NCBI GenBank assembly: GCA_031549285.1 | Contig: JAVBPZ010000006.1 | Location: 1-64,000, forward strand | DNA length: 64,000 nt | Reading direction: 5' to 3' | From: JAAYCI01 sp031549285 | Lineage (GTDB): Bacteria > Bacillota > Clostridia > Oscillospirales > Ruminococcaceae | Shown: positions 26,414 to 35,368 of the stretch, one piece after another | How positions within the stretch are numbered: the first letter of the stretch is position 1 | Layout of the letters: each line of letters opens with the position of its first letter | Program-made: the position numbers and the translations under genes | Notes under the pieces: model-generated | What the model saw: the letters and a program-made list of their open reading frames with translations, nothing else | Told to the model about the DNA's origin: nothing | Database searches by the model: none

Positions 26414-27772
26414 TTACCTCTTTGTCAGCAGTGCAACGGCCTCCACATGCCGGGTGCGGGGGAACATATCCACCGGCTGCACCTGTTGTGTTTGGTATCC
26501 TTTTTCCTGCAATATGGCCAGGTCCCGCGCCAGAGTGGCCGGGTTACAGCTGACCATGACGATGCGCCGTGGCGCCATGGAAACCAGCGCTTGCAAGGTG
26601 ACAAGGTCTGCGCCTTTACGGGGAGGGTCCAGAACTGCAATGGTGGGGGAATAGCCTTCGTTCAGCAGGGCGGTGGCGGCGGTGGCGGCGTCCGCGCACA
26701 GGAAGCGGGTGTTGGTTAGGTTCATCTCGGTGGCGCTGGCCTGGGCGGCGGCCACAGCTTCCGGGACGACCTCCACCCCGGTCAGGCTGTGGCAGCTGGC
26801 CGCCATGGACAGGCCAATGACCCCCGCGCCGCAGTATAGGTCCAGCAGCCGGTCATCCGGTGTGGCGGCGGCCCAGCGGCGCACCACCGCGAAAAGCTGC
26901 TGGGCACCGGCGCTGTTTACCTGCGCAAAAGATTTTTCGTCCAGCCGTACCGGCACCCCGGCCAGTGTGTCCTGTATGCTCCCGTCGCCAAACAGCACCC
27001 GGCTGTCCGGCCCGCAGATTACATTGGTGTTGTCCGGGTTGCGGTTTAGCAGAATGGTACGGATGGCAGGGAACTCCGCCGTCAGCGTTTCTGTCAGCAT
27101 TTCCGCGCCGGGCACCTGAAAACCGGTTACCACCAGACACAGCATCACCTGGCCGGTGTGCGCACCTATGCGCAGGTAAATGTGCCGTATAAGGCCGGTG
27201 TGGCTGGTTTCATCATAGGGTGCGGCGCCGGCCTGTTGCAGCAGCTGGGCGGTGCGTGTGGCAATTTGGTTTAAAATCTCCGGTTGCAGCAGGCAGTCTG
27301 CGCAGGGAACCACCCGGTGGCTGTGCTGTGCAAAAAAACCATAGGTCAGCAGCCCGTCTGGTCCGGCGGCCACAGGATACTGTACTTTATTCCGGTAGCG
27401 GTCCATGGCAGGGGATGGTAATATTGGCAGCACCGGCGCCTCTATTTTGCCCAGGCGGGACAGGGCGTCTGCCACAAACCGTTGTTTCGCGGCCAGCTCC
27501 GCCTCATAGGTCAGGTGGCGAAAACAGCACCCGCCGCACACCCGGCCAATGGGGCAGTCCATTTTCTGCCGTCCGGGGCCCGGGGTGATGATTTTTTCCA
27601 GCCGGCCATAAGCATAGCGTGGCGCCGCCTTTACAATTTTTACCTGCAGCACATCGCCCACCGCGGCGGCCGGCACAAACACAGCCTGCCCGTCGTGGTG
27701 GCCCACGCCGTTGCCGTCGCTGGAAATATCGGTAATGGACAGGGGAATGATCTGGTTTTTTACAAGGGACAT
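26414..27772 (-). CDS. rlmD: 23S rRNA (uracil-5-)-methyltransferase, RlmD/RlmCD family
   Basis: 452 residues from the ATG after AGGAG. Order of features: N-terminal TRAM domain (IPLSITDISSDGNGVGHHDG), iron-sulfur cysteines CPIGRVCGGC plus a later Cys, a central domain, then the Rossmann methyltransferase with LLDLYCGAGVIGLSMA, DPPRKG and the catalytic VSCNPATLARD. It methylates uracil in 23S rRNA using SAM. Firmicutes often have several paralogues, so the exact site is not certain. Confidence 0.9.
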   Translation of the reverse strand: MSLVKNQIIPLSITDISSDGNGVGHHDGQAVFVPAAAVGDVLQVKIVKAAPRYAYGRLEKIITPGPGRQKMDCPIGRVCGGCCFRHLTYEAELAAKQRFVADALSRLGKIEAPVLPILPSPAMDRYRNKVQYPVAAGPDGLLTYGFFAQHSHRVVPCADCLLQPEILNQIATRTAQLLQQAGAAPYDETSHTGLIRHIYLRIGAHTGQVMLCLVVTGFQVPGAEMLTETLTAEFPAIRTILLNRNPDNTNVICGPDSRVLFGDGSIQDTLAGVPVRLDEKSFAQVNSAGAQQLFAVVRRWAAATPDDRLLDLYCGAGVIGLSMAASCHSLTGVEVVPEAVAAAQASATEMNLTNTRFLCADAATAATALLNEGYSPTIAVLDPPRKGADLVTLQALVSMAPRRIVMVSCNPATLARDLAILQEKGYQTQQVQPVDMFPRTRHVEAVALLTKR

Positions 27773-27823
27773 GTTACGGCTCCTATACAAAGGAATTATA
27801 GTTTGCGAAAAAACGAGGTTTTT

Positions 27824-27891
27824 GGAAACCCCGGCGGGACGACCTATTCCGTCTACAGCATATAAAAGGAGTATACCACGCCGGGGTTTCC
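27824..27891. repeat. Inverted repeat enclosing the rlmD promoter region
   Basis: GGAAACCCCGGCG (27824-27836) and its exact complement at 27879-27891 enclose 42 bases. A minus-strand TATACT with an extended TGG lies inside, and a TTGTGG 18 bases before it overlaps the outer arm. It could be an operator or a long hairpin in the leader. Confidence 0.5.
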
Positions 27892-28050
27892 TGCCACAAG
27901 CTATCTTCCAGGCTGCCCGGGTGGCACAAGGATTCTCCGAACAAGCACGGCGGCGAAAGGACAATACAACTTTCCGCACAAAATGGAATGTGCATCCGCA
28001 TCTTTACTTGACATGCGGGTTTTTGCTATAATGACGGGGAGGTGATGACA

Positions 28051-29352
28051 ATGTACACAACCGGACAACTTAAAGATGCCATCCTGGCCGGCAGGTTTGA
28101 TAAGACGTTTTCTGTTTTGTATGCGGACGCGCCGGCGGTTATAGAGGCTCAGCGCGCGCGTTATGTAGAGAGCATCGGCGCTTTTGAGGAACATTTTGGC
28201 GCGGGCAGAACCGTTTCCTTGTATTCCACCCCCGGCCGCACGGAAATAGGCGGCAACCATACCGACCACAACCAGGGCATTGTCATGGCGGCGGCGGTGA
28301 ATCTGGATATCATAGCGGTGGTGGGGCAGACAGATACCAACACGGTGCAGGTGAAATCTAAGGGGTTCAACCGCATTGACGTGGTGGATCTTTCCAACCT
28401 GGCCCCCAGCGAAGAAGAATACGGTAAATCCCTGGGCCTGGTGCGCGGCGTGGCGGCGGGCATTGTGCAGCGCGGCGGCGTGGTGGGCGGCTTCGACGCG
28501 TATACAACCTCCAATGTGTTTCCCGGCAGCGGCCTGTCCAGCTCGGCCGCGTTCGAGGTGTGCCTGGGCAGCATTTTTAACGGCGAATACAACCAGGGAC
28601 GCTTTACCCCGGTGGAACTGGGCATCATCAGCCAGCAGGCGGAGAACCAGTTCTTTGGCAAACCGTCCGGCCTGATGGACCAAACCGCGTGCGCGGTGGG
28701 CAGCGCCATCACCATCGATTTTGCCGACCTGCAAAACCCGGTGGTACAGCGCATCCCCTTTAACCTGGCCAGCTATCGGCATCACCTGGTCATCACCGAC
28801 ACCAAGGGCAGCCACTCCGGCCTGACCGATGAGTACGCGGCGATTCGCCACGAGATGGAGGCGGTGGCGGCGTTCTTTGGCAAAAAGGTCCTGCGCGAAG
28901 TGGAGCGCGCACAGTTTTTTAAACAAATACCCGCTGTGCGGGAAAAGCTGGGTGACCGCGCAGTGCTACGCGCTATACACTTTTATGAAGAATGCCGCCG
29001 GGTGCCGCTGCTGGTGGGCGCCATAAACGACGGAAAGTTCGACGAGTTCCTGCGGCTGATTGTGGAGGGCGGAAACTCCTCCTTTGAATACAACCAAAAC
29101 GCCTATGTGGGCAGCGACCCGCAGCACCAGGGGATATCACTGGGTCTGGCATTGTCGCAGTTGGTGCTGATGGGCAAAGGCGCGTGGCGGTTGCAGGGCG
29201 GCGGTTTTGCCGGGACCATCCAGGCGTTTGTGCCGGATGGGGCACTGTCGCAGTATTGCGCCACGCTGGACGACGTGTTTGGCGCGGGGTCCTGCCACGT
29301 GCTGTCGGTACGCGAGGTGGGCTGCACGCAGGTGCGGGAGGATGGGGTGTAA
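28051..29352 (+). CDS. galK: Galactokinase (GHMP kinase family)
   Basis: 433 residues; the ATG is 8 bases after GGGGAGG. It phosphorylates galactose with ATP as the first Leloir step. Visible: the galactokinase signature TPGRTEIGGNHTDHNQG near residue 65, the ATP loop VFPGSGLSSSAAFEV, and the C-terminal WRLQGGGFAGTIQAFVP. It is somewhat longer at the N-terminus than E. coli GalK. No galT/galE partners are adjacent. A TATAAT at 28027-28032 lies only about 20 bases before the start, so the leader would be very short. Confidence 0.92.
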   Translation: MYTTGQLKDAILAGRFDKTFSVLYADAPAVIEAQRARYVESIGAFEEHFGAGRTVSLYSTPGRTEIGGNHTDHNQGIVMAAAVNLDIIAVVGQTDTNTVQVKSKGFNRIDVVDLSNLAPSEEEYGKSLGLVRGVAAGIVQRGGVVGGFDAYTTSNVFPGSGLSSSAAFEVCLGSIFNGEYNQGRFTPVELGIISQQAENQFFGKPSGLMDQTACAVGSAITIDFADLQNPVVQRIPFNLASYRHHLVITDTKGSHSGLTDEYAAIRHEMEAVAAFFGKKVLREVERAQFFKQIPAVREKLGDRAVLRAIHFYEECRRVPLLVGAINDGKFDEFLRLIVEGGNSSFEYNQNAYVGSDPQHQGISLGLALSQLVLMGKGAWRLQGGGFAGTIQAFVPDGALSQYCATLDDVFGAGSCHVLSVREVGCTQVREDGV

Positions 29353-29396
29353 ACTTTCGCTGGACTATCCGCAGACAAACAGCTTTTCAAAAACAC

Positions 29397-29425
29397 TTGC
29401 AAACCGGCGCGCCGTGTGGTACTAT
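29397..29425 (+). promoter_or_regulatory. Promoter of rplS
   Basis: TTGCAA (29397-29402), 17 bases, TACTAT (29420-29425). The leader of about 110 bases before rplS could hold an autoregulatory structure, but I could not identify one. Confidence 0.6.
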
Positions 29426-29541
29426 ATTTTAGCGTACGGTTCGGCTGGCGCCACCAGCAGGGTCGATGGAGTACATGGAACGGACAGTCCTCTGCCGCAA
29501 TGGCACGAATGTCTAACAAAAAAATGGAGGATTGAACCATC

Positions 29542-29883
29542 ATGGACGCGTTGAAGATCATTGAAGAGGGTTCCATAAAAGCAGAAAAACCAAAGTTTGA
29601 AGTGGGCGATACCGTAAAGGTGTCGGTTCGTATCAAGGAAGGCGAGAGGGAGCGTATCCAGGCGTTTGAGGGTGTGGTCATCGCCAAAAAACACGGCGGT
29701 GTGCAGGAGACCTTCACGGTGCGCCGGTCGTCTTATGGCGTGGGTGTAGAGCGTGTGTTCCCCATAAACTCCCCGTTTGTGGAAAAGGTAGAGGTTGTGC
29801 GCAGAGGTAAGGTACGGCGCGCGAAGCTGTTCTATCTGCGGCAGCGCACCGGCAAGGCGGCCAAGGTAAAACAGAAACTGTAA
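29542..29883 (+). CDS. rplS: 50S ribosomal protein L19
   Basis: 113 residues. Conserved blocks: PKFEVGDTVKVSVRIKEGER, QAFEGVVIAKKHGG, ETFTVRRSSYGVGVERVFP and KVEVVRRGKVRRAKLFYLR. It lies at the interface of the ribosomal subunits. GGAGG precedes the ATG. Followed by its own terminator, then by lepB and rbgA, a common Firmicutes neighbourhood. Confidence 0.97.
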   Translation: MDALKIIEEGSIKAEKPKFEVGDTVKVSVRIKEGERERIQAFEGVVIAKKHGGVQETFTVRRSSYGVGVERVFPINSPFVEKVEVVRRGKVRRAKLFYLRQRTGKAAKVKQKL

Positions 29884-29893
29884 TGTATACTCG

Positions 29894-29929
29894 CAAGGGG
29901 CAATGAGAATTGTCCCTTGTTTCTTTTTC
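29894..29929 (+). terminator. Terminator of rplS
   Basis: CAAGGGGCAAT and ATTGTCCCTTG pair around a GAGA loop and are followed by TTTCTTTTT. Confidence 0.8.
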
Positions 29930-30006
29930 TGATATAATACTACAGTAGAACTTATTAATTGTTTTGTGGTGAAAAATGGCCCGGCCAGGGAACGGAGGCG
30001 GTGTTC

Positions 30007-30546
30007 GTGGACCAACGGCAAAAAGAAAAAAATGTGGCGGCGCTGGAGTGGTTCGACGCGCTGGTTTTTGCGCTGACACTGGTGTTAATTATCCTGTTGT
30101 TCTTTGTGCGCACCATGACCGTGAACGGCACCTCCATGGTGCCCACGTTGTCGGACGGGGACCAGCTGCTGGCGCGCAGCTTTATGTACTCGCCAGAGCG
30201 GGGCGATATAGTGGTGGTGGATGGCTATACCCAGTTTGGCCTGCCGCTGGTGAAGCGGGTGATTGGCGTGTCCGGCGACGTGGTGGATATTGATTTTAAC
30301 ACCGGCGTGGTAACCGTGAACGGCGAGGTATTGGACGAAGAATACATCGCCGACCCCACCACCCGGTCATTTGACGTTTCGTTCCCGGTAACAGTGCCGG
30401 AGGGCAAGGTCTTTTTGATGGGGGACAACCGTTTGTATTCGAAAGACAGCCGTTCCTCCGATATAGGCATGATAGACGAGCGGGATCTTTTGGGCAAGGT
30501 GTTTTTCCGCATCTTGCCCGCCAACCAGTTTGGTGTGGTGGAATGA
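30007..30546 (+). CDS. lepB: Signal peptidase I
   Basis: 179 residues. The GTG at 30007 is used because GGAGG ends 8 bases upstream; a GTG two codons earlier is too close. One N-terminal membrane helix (about 19-40) anchors the protein; the catalytic Ser lies in GTSMVPTLSDGD and the catalytic Lys in LVKRVIGVSGD; GDNRLYSKDSR is the conserved box E-type segment. It cleaves secretory signal peptides on the outer face of the membrane. It overlaps rbgA by 4 bases (ATGA), so the two are translationally coupled. Confidence 0.96.
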   Translation: MDQRQKEKNVAALEWFDALVFALTLVLIILLFFVRTMTVNGTSMVPTLSDGDQLLARSFMYSPERGDIVVVDGYTQFGLPLVKRVIGVSGDVVDIDFNTGVVTVNGEVLDEEYIADPTTRSFDVSFPVTVPEGKVFLMGDNRLYSKDSRSSDIGMIDERDLLGKVFFRILPANQFGVVE

Positions 30547-31424
30547 GCGAGGATGCCCTGAACAGACGCAACATACACTGGTTTCCGGGACACATGATGC
30601 GCACGCTGCGCAGCATAGAAAAACACCTGCCGCTGGTGGATGCCGTGGTACAGCTTTTGGACGCGCGCATTCCCGCCAGCAGCCTGAACCCAGACCTGCA
30701 AAAAGCCTGCGGGACAAAACCCCGGCTGTATATTTTAAACAAGGCGGACCTGGCCGATGAGGCGGTTAGCGCCGCTTGGCTTACGTACTTTAAAAGCGGC
30801 GGAAACGGCTGTGTGGCGGTGGACAGCCGCCGAAAAGGCGCCGCGGCCGAAGCGCGCCGGGTGGTGGAAGATGCGCTGGCCGGCCTGCTGGCACAGCGCA
30901 GGGAAAAAGGAATGCAGGGCGCCAAAACCCGCCTAATGGTGGTGGGCATTCCAAACGTGGGGAAGTCGACCTTTATAAACAACTGGGCTGGCGGTGCGCG
31001 CGCAAAAGCCGCGGACAAGCCGGGCGTTACCCGGGGGGAGCAATGGATAAACGCCGGAAAGTATGAACTGCTGGACATGCCGGGCGTTTTGTGGAAACGG
31101 TTCGAGACGCCGGAAACCGCGGTAAACCTGGCGCTGATCGGTTCCATCCCGAACGATTTGCTGGATATGGAGGACATAGCGGCCGGGCTGCTGGCGCAGT
31201 TGGCGGGGGCGTATGTTGGTCGCCTGCGCGAACGGTTTAAGCTGGGCGAACAGGAAGTGCCGCTGGACGGCTGGGAGTTGCTGGAGTGTATAGGCAGGCG
31301 GCGCGGCATGCTGGTGTCCGGGGGTGAAGTGGACACCGAGCGCGCGGCCATCATGGTGCTGGACGAGTTCCGTGCCGGGAAGTTCGGGCGCATTTCGCTG
31401 GAAAAACCGCCCGGGAATGTGTAA
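30543..31424 (+). CDS. rbgA: Ribosome biogenesis GTPase YlqF/RbgA
   Basis: 293 residues. It is a circularly permuted GTPase required for late 50S assembly. The motifs appear in permuted order: G4 (NKADL) comes before G1 (GIPNVGKSTFIN) and G3 (DMPGVL). The N-terminal IHWFPGHMMRTL signature is typical. The C-terminal ANTAR-like RNA-binding region includes LGEQEVPLDGWELLECIGRR. The start overlaps the lepB stop. Confidence 0.95.
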   Translation: MSEDALNRRNIHWFPGHMMRTLRSIEKHLPLVDAVVQLLDARIPASSLNPDLQKACGTKPRLYILNKADLADEAVSAAWLTYFKSGGNGCVAVDSRRKGAAAEARRVVEDALAGLLAQRREKGMQGAKTRLMVVGIPNVGKSTFINNWAGGARAKAADKPGVTRGEQWINAGKYELLDMPGVLWKRFETPETAVNLALIGSIPNDLLDMEDIAAGLLAQLAGAYVGRLRERFKLGEQEVPLDGWELLECIGRRRGMLVSGGEVDTERAAIMVLDEFRAGKFGRISLEKPPGNV

Positions 31425-31580
31425 AGTAAAACTAGTTTACACCAAACCGTTGCTCCCACTGCGTTTTAGCGGATAGGGCAAAAGAAACCCAGGGGCAGCA
31501 TGGTTTCATTTCCTTTTTAAATATGACCAGTACGTACCCGATACACCACACAACACTATGGGCGAAGGAGTAACCACACC

Positions 31581-32204
31581 ATGGCGACTGGTACCGGCAG
31601 AAGCGCAGAGGCGCTGTATAGCCACGACGCCGCCCTGTGCCCGGCAGAGGGTCTTTTGTGCGGCGTGGACGAGGCCGGACGCGGGCCGCTGTGCGGCCCG
31701 GTGGGGGTGGCGGCGGTTGTTTTGGACCCGGCGAACCCCATTGACGGCATTGATGACTCCAAGCTGTTGAGCGAAAAAAAACGGGAAACACTGTACCCGG
31801 AAATTGTGGAAAAGGCGATTGCCTGGCAGGTGATTCTGGTACCGCCGCAAGAAATCGACCGCATCAATATCCTGCAGGCCACCCTGTCCGGCATGCGACA
31901 GGCGGTGGAGGGCCTGCCGGTGACCCCGGCGCTGGTGCTGGTGGACGGGAACCGTTGCCCGCCGTTGGCGGTGCCCAGCCTGGCGGTGACCAAAGGAGAC
32001 TCGAAATCTGCCTGTATTGCGGCGGCGTCTATTTTGGCGAAGGTGACGCGGGATAGGTTTATGTGCGAACTGGACCGGGAATACCCACAGTACCAGCTGG
32101 CGAAACACAAGGGCTACCCCACAAAGCTGCACTACGAGCTGCTGGAGGAATATGGTATACAAAGCTTTTACCGGCGTTCATTTTTGAAAAACCGGGGCCT
32201 TTGA
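31581..32204 (+). CDS. rnhB: Ribonuclease HII
   Basis: 207 residues. It removes RNA from RNA-DNA hybrids, including single ribonucleotides. Acidic active-site blocks are present: CGVDEAGRGPLCGPV, DDSKLLSEKKRE, and VKGDSK-type VTKGDSKSACIAAASILAKV. AAGGAG precedes the ATG at a slightly long distance. The 150-base gap from rbgA contains a small GTAAAACTAGTTTAC palindrome. yraN follows 7 bases downstream. Confidence 0.96.
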   Translation: MATGTGRSAEALYSHDAALCPAEGLLCGVDEAGRGPLCGPVGVAAVVLDPANPIDGIDDSKLLSEKKRETLYPEIVEKAIAWQVILVPPQEIDRINILQATLSGMRQAVEGLPVTPALVLVDGNRCPPLAVPSLAVTKGDSKSACIAAASILAKVTRDRFMCELDREYPQYQLAKHKGYPTKLHYELLEEYGIQSFYRRSFLKNRGL

Positions 32205-32211
32205 ATACAGG

Positions 32212-32598
32212 ATGGACGGGAAGAAAATGGACAGGAAAACCAAAGGAGCACTGGGCGAAAGCATGGCGGCGGCGCAGTACCGGGCGGACGGGTACGAGGT
32301 TTTGGACCATAACTACCGCACCCGCCAGGGGGAAATAGACCTGGTGGTATCACAGCGGGAAACGCTGGTGTTTGTAGAGGTAAAAACCCGCAGCCCCGGT
32401 GGCATAGGTACCCCGCGAGAGGCAGTGACAACGCAAAAGCAAAAACGCCTGGCACTGGCGGCGCTGGACTATATTGCGCAGAAAAACGTAGGCGACATGC
32501 GTATGCGTTTTGACGTGGTGGAGGTTTTATTGCAGCAGGGCGGTGCGCCGCAATTGCATCGCATAGAAAACGCGTTTGAGTACCAGCCGGGCTGGTAA
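32212..32598 (+). CDS. YraN-family (UPF0102) nuclease-like protein
   Basis: 128 residues from the first ATG (32212); an ATG at 32227 after GGAAG is an alternative start. The restriction-endonuclease-like core is clear: KTKGALGESMAAAQYRADGY, then NYRTRQGEIDLVV and LVFVEVKTRS, which contains the D-EXK-type residues. Function is unproven, but the gene is usually next to rnhB as here. Confidence 0.9.
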   Translation: MDGKKMDRKTKGALGESMAAAQYRADGYEVLDHNYRTRQGEIDLVVSQRETLVFVEVKTRSPGGIGTPREAVTTQKQKRLALAALDYIAQKNVGDMRMRFDVVEVLLQQGGAPQLHRIENAFEYQPGW

Positions 32599-32767
32599 TG
32601 GGTACGGAAAAAACGAGGGAACGCAGAAAATTATTGAAAGAATAGTTGCTTTTTTTACCAAATCCACTTTGAATATTCGCCTTAATATGCGGCGACCAAC
32701 AGCCGCCGGAACACTTAGAACGAAAATCATTGGGCCGGAGTGCCTATTTTTAAAAGGGAGTACAGCC

Positions 32768-34228
32768 ATGGAATACACAAGCACAAGGGATGCCACAAAA
32801 CGAATATCGGCCGCCGAGGCCATTGTTACCGGCCTGTCGCCGGACGGCGGGCTGTTTGTGCCGGTGAAGATACAGCCGGTGGATTTTCGTCCGCTGATTG
32901 GCAGCGCGTACAACGAAGTGGCATACGCGGTATTGCGCGGTTTTTTGCCGGAATACAGCGAGGATTTTCTGCGCGGTGCGCTGGCGGACAGTTACGGAAA
33001 GAACTTTGGTGGGAAAGCCGGAGAGCTGGTGCCTCTGGCGGACAGCGCCAGTGTGCTGGAACTGTGGCACGGGCCGACCGCGGCGTTCAAGGACTATGCC
33101 CTGCAGCTGATGCCCCGCCTGTTGGTGGAGGCAAAACGCCTGCTGGCGCGGGATGAAAGCACTCTTATTCTGGTGGCGACCAGCGGCGACACCGGCAAGG
33201 CCGCGCTGGAAGGATTCAAGGATATTCCAGGTATCAAGATTGCGGTTTTCTACCCTGAAAGCGGCACCAGCGAGGTGCAGCGGCTGCAGATGGTCACCCA
33301 GGACGGCGACAATGTGGCGGTGTATGCCGTGCGCGGGAACTTTGACGATGCGCAGCGCGGCGTGAAACAGGCGTTTGGCGATGCGGCGCTGGCGGAAAAA
33401 CTGGCCGCCAAAAACGAAAAACTGTCCAGCGCCAACTCTATTAACTGGGGCCGGCTGCTGCCGCAGATTGTGTACTATGCCACCAGCTACCTGCGGCTGT
33501 GCGCCGCGGGGACCATATCCTATGGCCAGCCGCTGGACTTCTGTGTGCCAACCGGCAATTTTGGCGATATTATGGCCGGGTATTATGCAAAGCAGCTGGG
33601 GATACCAGTGGGGAAACTGATCTGCGCATCCAACCAAAACAACGTACTGGCAGAATTTCTGGAGACCGGGCGCTACAACGCGCAGCGGCCGTTTTATAAA
33701 ACCAGTTCGCCGTCCATGGATATTTTAGTGTCCTCCAACCTGGAGCGGCTGCTGTACCACGCCAGCGGCAGCGACGAAAAGGTACGCGGCTGGATGCGCC
33801 AGCTGGCGGAAACCGGCAGTTACCAGATAGATGCCGACACGCTGGCGGCGGTGCGCGCGGTGTTTGCCGGTGGCTGGGTGGACGAGAACGAAGTCGGTGA
33901 AGAGATTGCGCAACTGTATGAACAGCAGGGGTATTTATGCGACCCGCACACCGCGGTGGCGTTCCGTGTGCTGCGGCGCCGGCGCGCGGCGGGTGACGAT
34001 ACCCCAACGGTGGTGCTGTCCACCGCCAGCCCGTTCAAGTTCAGCGGAAAGGTCCTTTCCGCGCTGGGGCATATCGTGCCGCAGGATGAGTTCCAGGCGC
34101 TGGATGCGCTGGAAAAGGCCACCGGGCAAACCGTCCCTGCATCGCTGGCGTCTCTACAGGGACGGCCGGTACGCTTTACAGAAAGCATCGACCCAGCGCA
34201 GATTCCCGCGGTACCGCTGTCGCTGTAG
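32768..34228 (+). CDS. thrC: Threonine synthase
   Basis: 486 residues from the ATG preceded by GGGAG. It converts phosphohomoserine to threonine using PLP. The lysine that binds PLP is in GPTAAFKDYALQLMPRLL, and ATSGDTGKAALEG and SSANSINWGRLLPQ are conserved. The long form (close to 490 residues) matches the class found in many Clostridia. It connects with asd at the other end of the window through the aspartate pathway, but nothing like a T-box or riboswitch is seen upstream. Confidence 0.95.
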   Translation: MEYTSTRDATKRISAAEAIVTGLSPDGGLFVPVKIQPVDFRPLIGSAYNEVAYAVLRGFLPEYSEDFLRGALADSYGKNFGGKAGELVPLADSASVLELWHGPTAAFKDYALQLMPRLLVEAKRLLARDESTLILVATSGDTGKAALEGFKDIPGIKIAVFYPESGTSEVQRLQMVTQDGDNVAVYAVRGNFDDAQRGVKQAFGDAALAEKLAAKNEKLSSANSINWGRLLPQIVYYATSYLRLCAAGTISYGQPLDFCVPTGNFGDIMAGYYAKQLGIPVGKLICASNQNNVLAEFLETGRYNAQRPFYKTSSPSMDILVSSNLERLLYHASGSDEKVRGWMRQLAETGSYQIDADTLAAVRAVFAGGWVDENEVGEEIAQLYEQQGYLCDPHTAVAFRVLRRRRAAGDDTPTVVLSTASPFKFSGKVLSALGHIVPQDEFQALDALEKATGQTVPASLASLQGRPVRFTESIDPAQIPAVPLSL

Positions 34229-34395
34229 CGATAGCAGCAGCGCATCGGTATTATAAGGGCTTTTTGGGCCAGAAAGCATGTTTATTCTCGCTGGGTGTTA
34301 CTATGCGCCCCAGGCGAAGTGCTATATTTGTATAGGAACTTGGAACATGCACAACAACATGGTGGCTGCGGAACCTGTGTATTTTCGGAGGTGTT

Positions 34396-35097
34396 ATGGC
34401 ACTTTTTACAATAGGCGATTTACATCTGGCGCTGGGCACCGACAAGCCGATGGATATTTTTTCCGGCTGGCAGGACTATGTGCAGCGGCTGGTGGAAAAC
34501 TGGCGGCGCCTGGTAACAAAAGACGATACCGTGGTGTTGCCGGGGGATACCTCCTGGGCCATGCACCTGGCGGACACCGCCGCGGATTTTGCGTTTTTGC
34601 AGGCGCTGCCGGGCAAAAAGATTATTGGAAAAGGCAACCACGATTACTGGTGGGGTACCCTGAAAAAGATGCAGGCATTTTGCGAGCAGCAGGGGTTTAA
34701 CACCATTTCCTTCCTGCACAACAACTGTTATCTGGAAAGCGGCATGGCCATATGTGGTACGCGGGGCTGGCTGTTTGAAACCGGCGAAGAACTGGACGCC
34801 AAGGTGATGCAGCGCGAGGTGGGGCGGCTGGCGGCGTCCTTGCAGGCGGCCCAGGCGCAGTACCCCGGGGCGGAAAAGCTGGTATTCTTGCATTACCCGC
34901 CGCTATACAGGAACGCGTCCTCGCCACAGATATTGGCACTATTACAAGAATATGGCGTAAAACGCTGTTTTTATGGGCACCTGCACGGGGAAAGCGTGCA
35001 GTGGGCGGTGCAGGGCGTGCGGGACGGGGTCTCGTACCGGCTTATCAGCGCGGACGGGCTGGGGTTTTGTCCGCTGGCGGTGGAACCAGCCGGGTAG
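34396..35097 (+). CDS. Calcineurin-type metallophosphoesterase
   Basis: 233 residues, with GGAGG before the ATG. The five metal-binding blocks occur in order: IGDLHL, LPGDTSW, GKGNHDYWW, LHYPP and YGHLHG. It should bind two metal ions and hydrolyse phosphoesters; the substrate is unknown. No signal peptide. Single gene between thrC and tig. Upstream of it (34229-34395) I see no gene. Confidence 0.9.
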   Translation: MALFTIGDLHLALGTDKPMDIFSGWQDYVQRLVENWRRLVTKDDTVVLPGDTSWAMHLADTAADFAFLQALPGKKIIGKGNHDYWWGTLKKMQAFCEQQGFNTISFLHNNCYLESGMAICGTRGWLFETGEELDAKVMQREVGRLAASLQAAQAQYPGAEKLVFLHYPPLYRNASSPQILALLQEYGVKRCFYGHLHGESVQWAVQGVRDGVSYRLISADGLGFCPLAVEPAG

Positions 35098-35242
35098 GCC
35101 GGGCGTTTGTGCGCCGCCAGGTAGGCCGGATGTGCTGCCTTTTGGGCGGGTGACCGGGTAAATGGTGCAAGAACCGTGAATAATCCGCGTATAAATCGTA
35201 AAAGATGGCGCGGAATGTATGGTCAATGGTTTTAGGATGTGG

Positions 35243-35248
35243 TATAAT
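35243..35248 (+). promoter_or_regulatory. Extended -10 element of tig
   Basis: TGGTATAAT at 35240-35248, about 120 bases before tig; the -35 region is weak. Confidence 0.5.
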
Positions 35249-35368
35249 ATTTTAGGTTTAGCCTGGGGTGCGTTTTTGGGCTGGCCGGGTTTGTATCGGC
35301 GCGGTGCGCCGCATGCCGTCAGGGGAAAGTGAACCGGGCGGGTAATACTGTATAAGGAGCAATATGGG

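Noticed and set aside
28007..28032. TTGACA and TATAAT before galK as one promoter
   Set aside because: The two boxes are only 13 bases apart, too close for a standard sigma-A promoter, and the leader would be about 12 bases. The -10 alone may function with another -35.
32599..32767. T-box or riboswitch before thrC
   Set aside because: No T-box core sequence, no aptamer blocks and no terminator hairpin are present; only a short GCGGC/GCCGC stem is seen.
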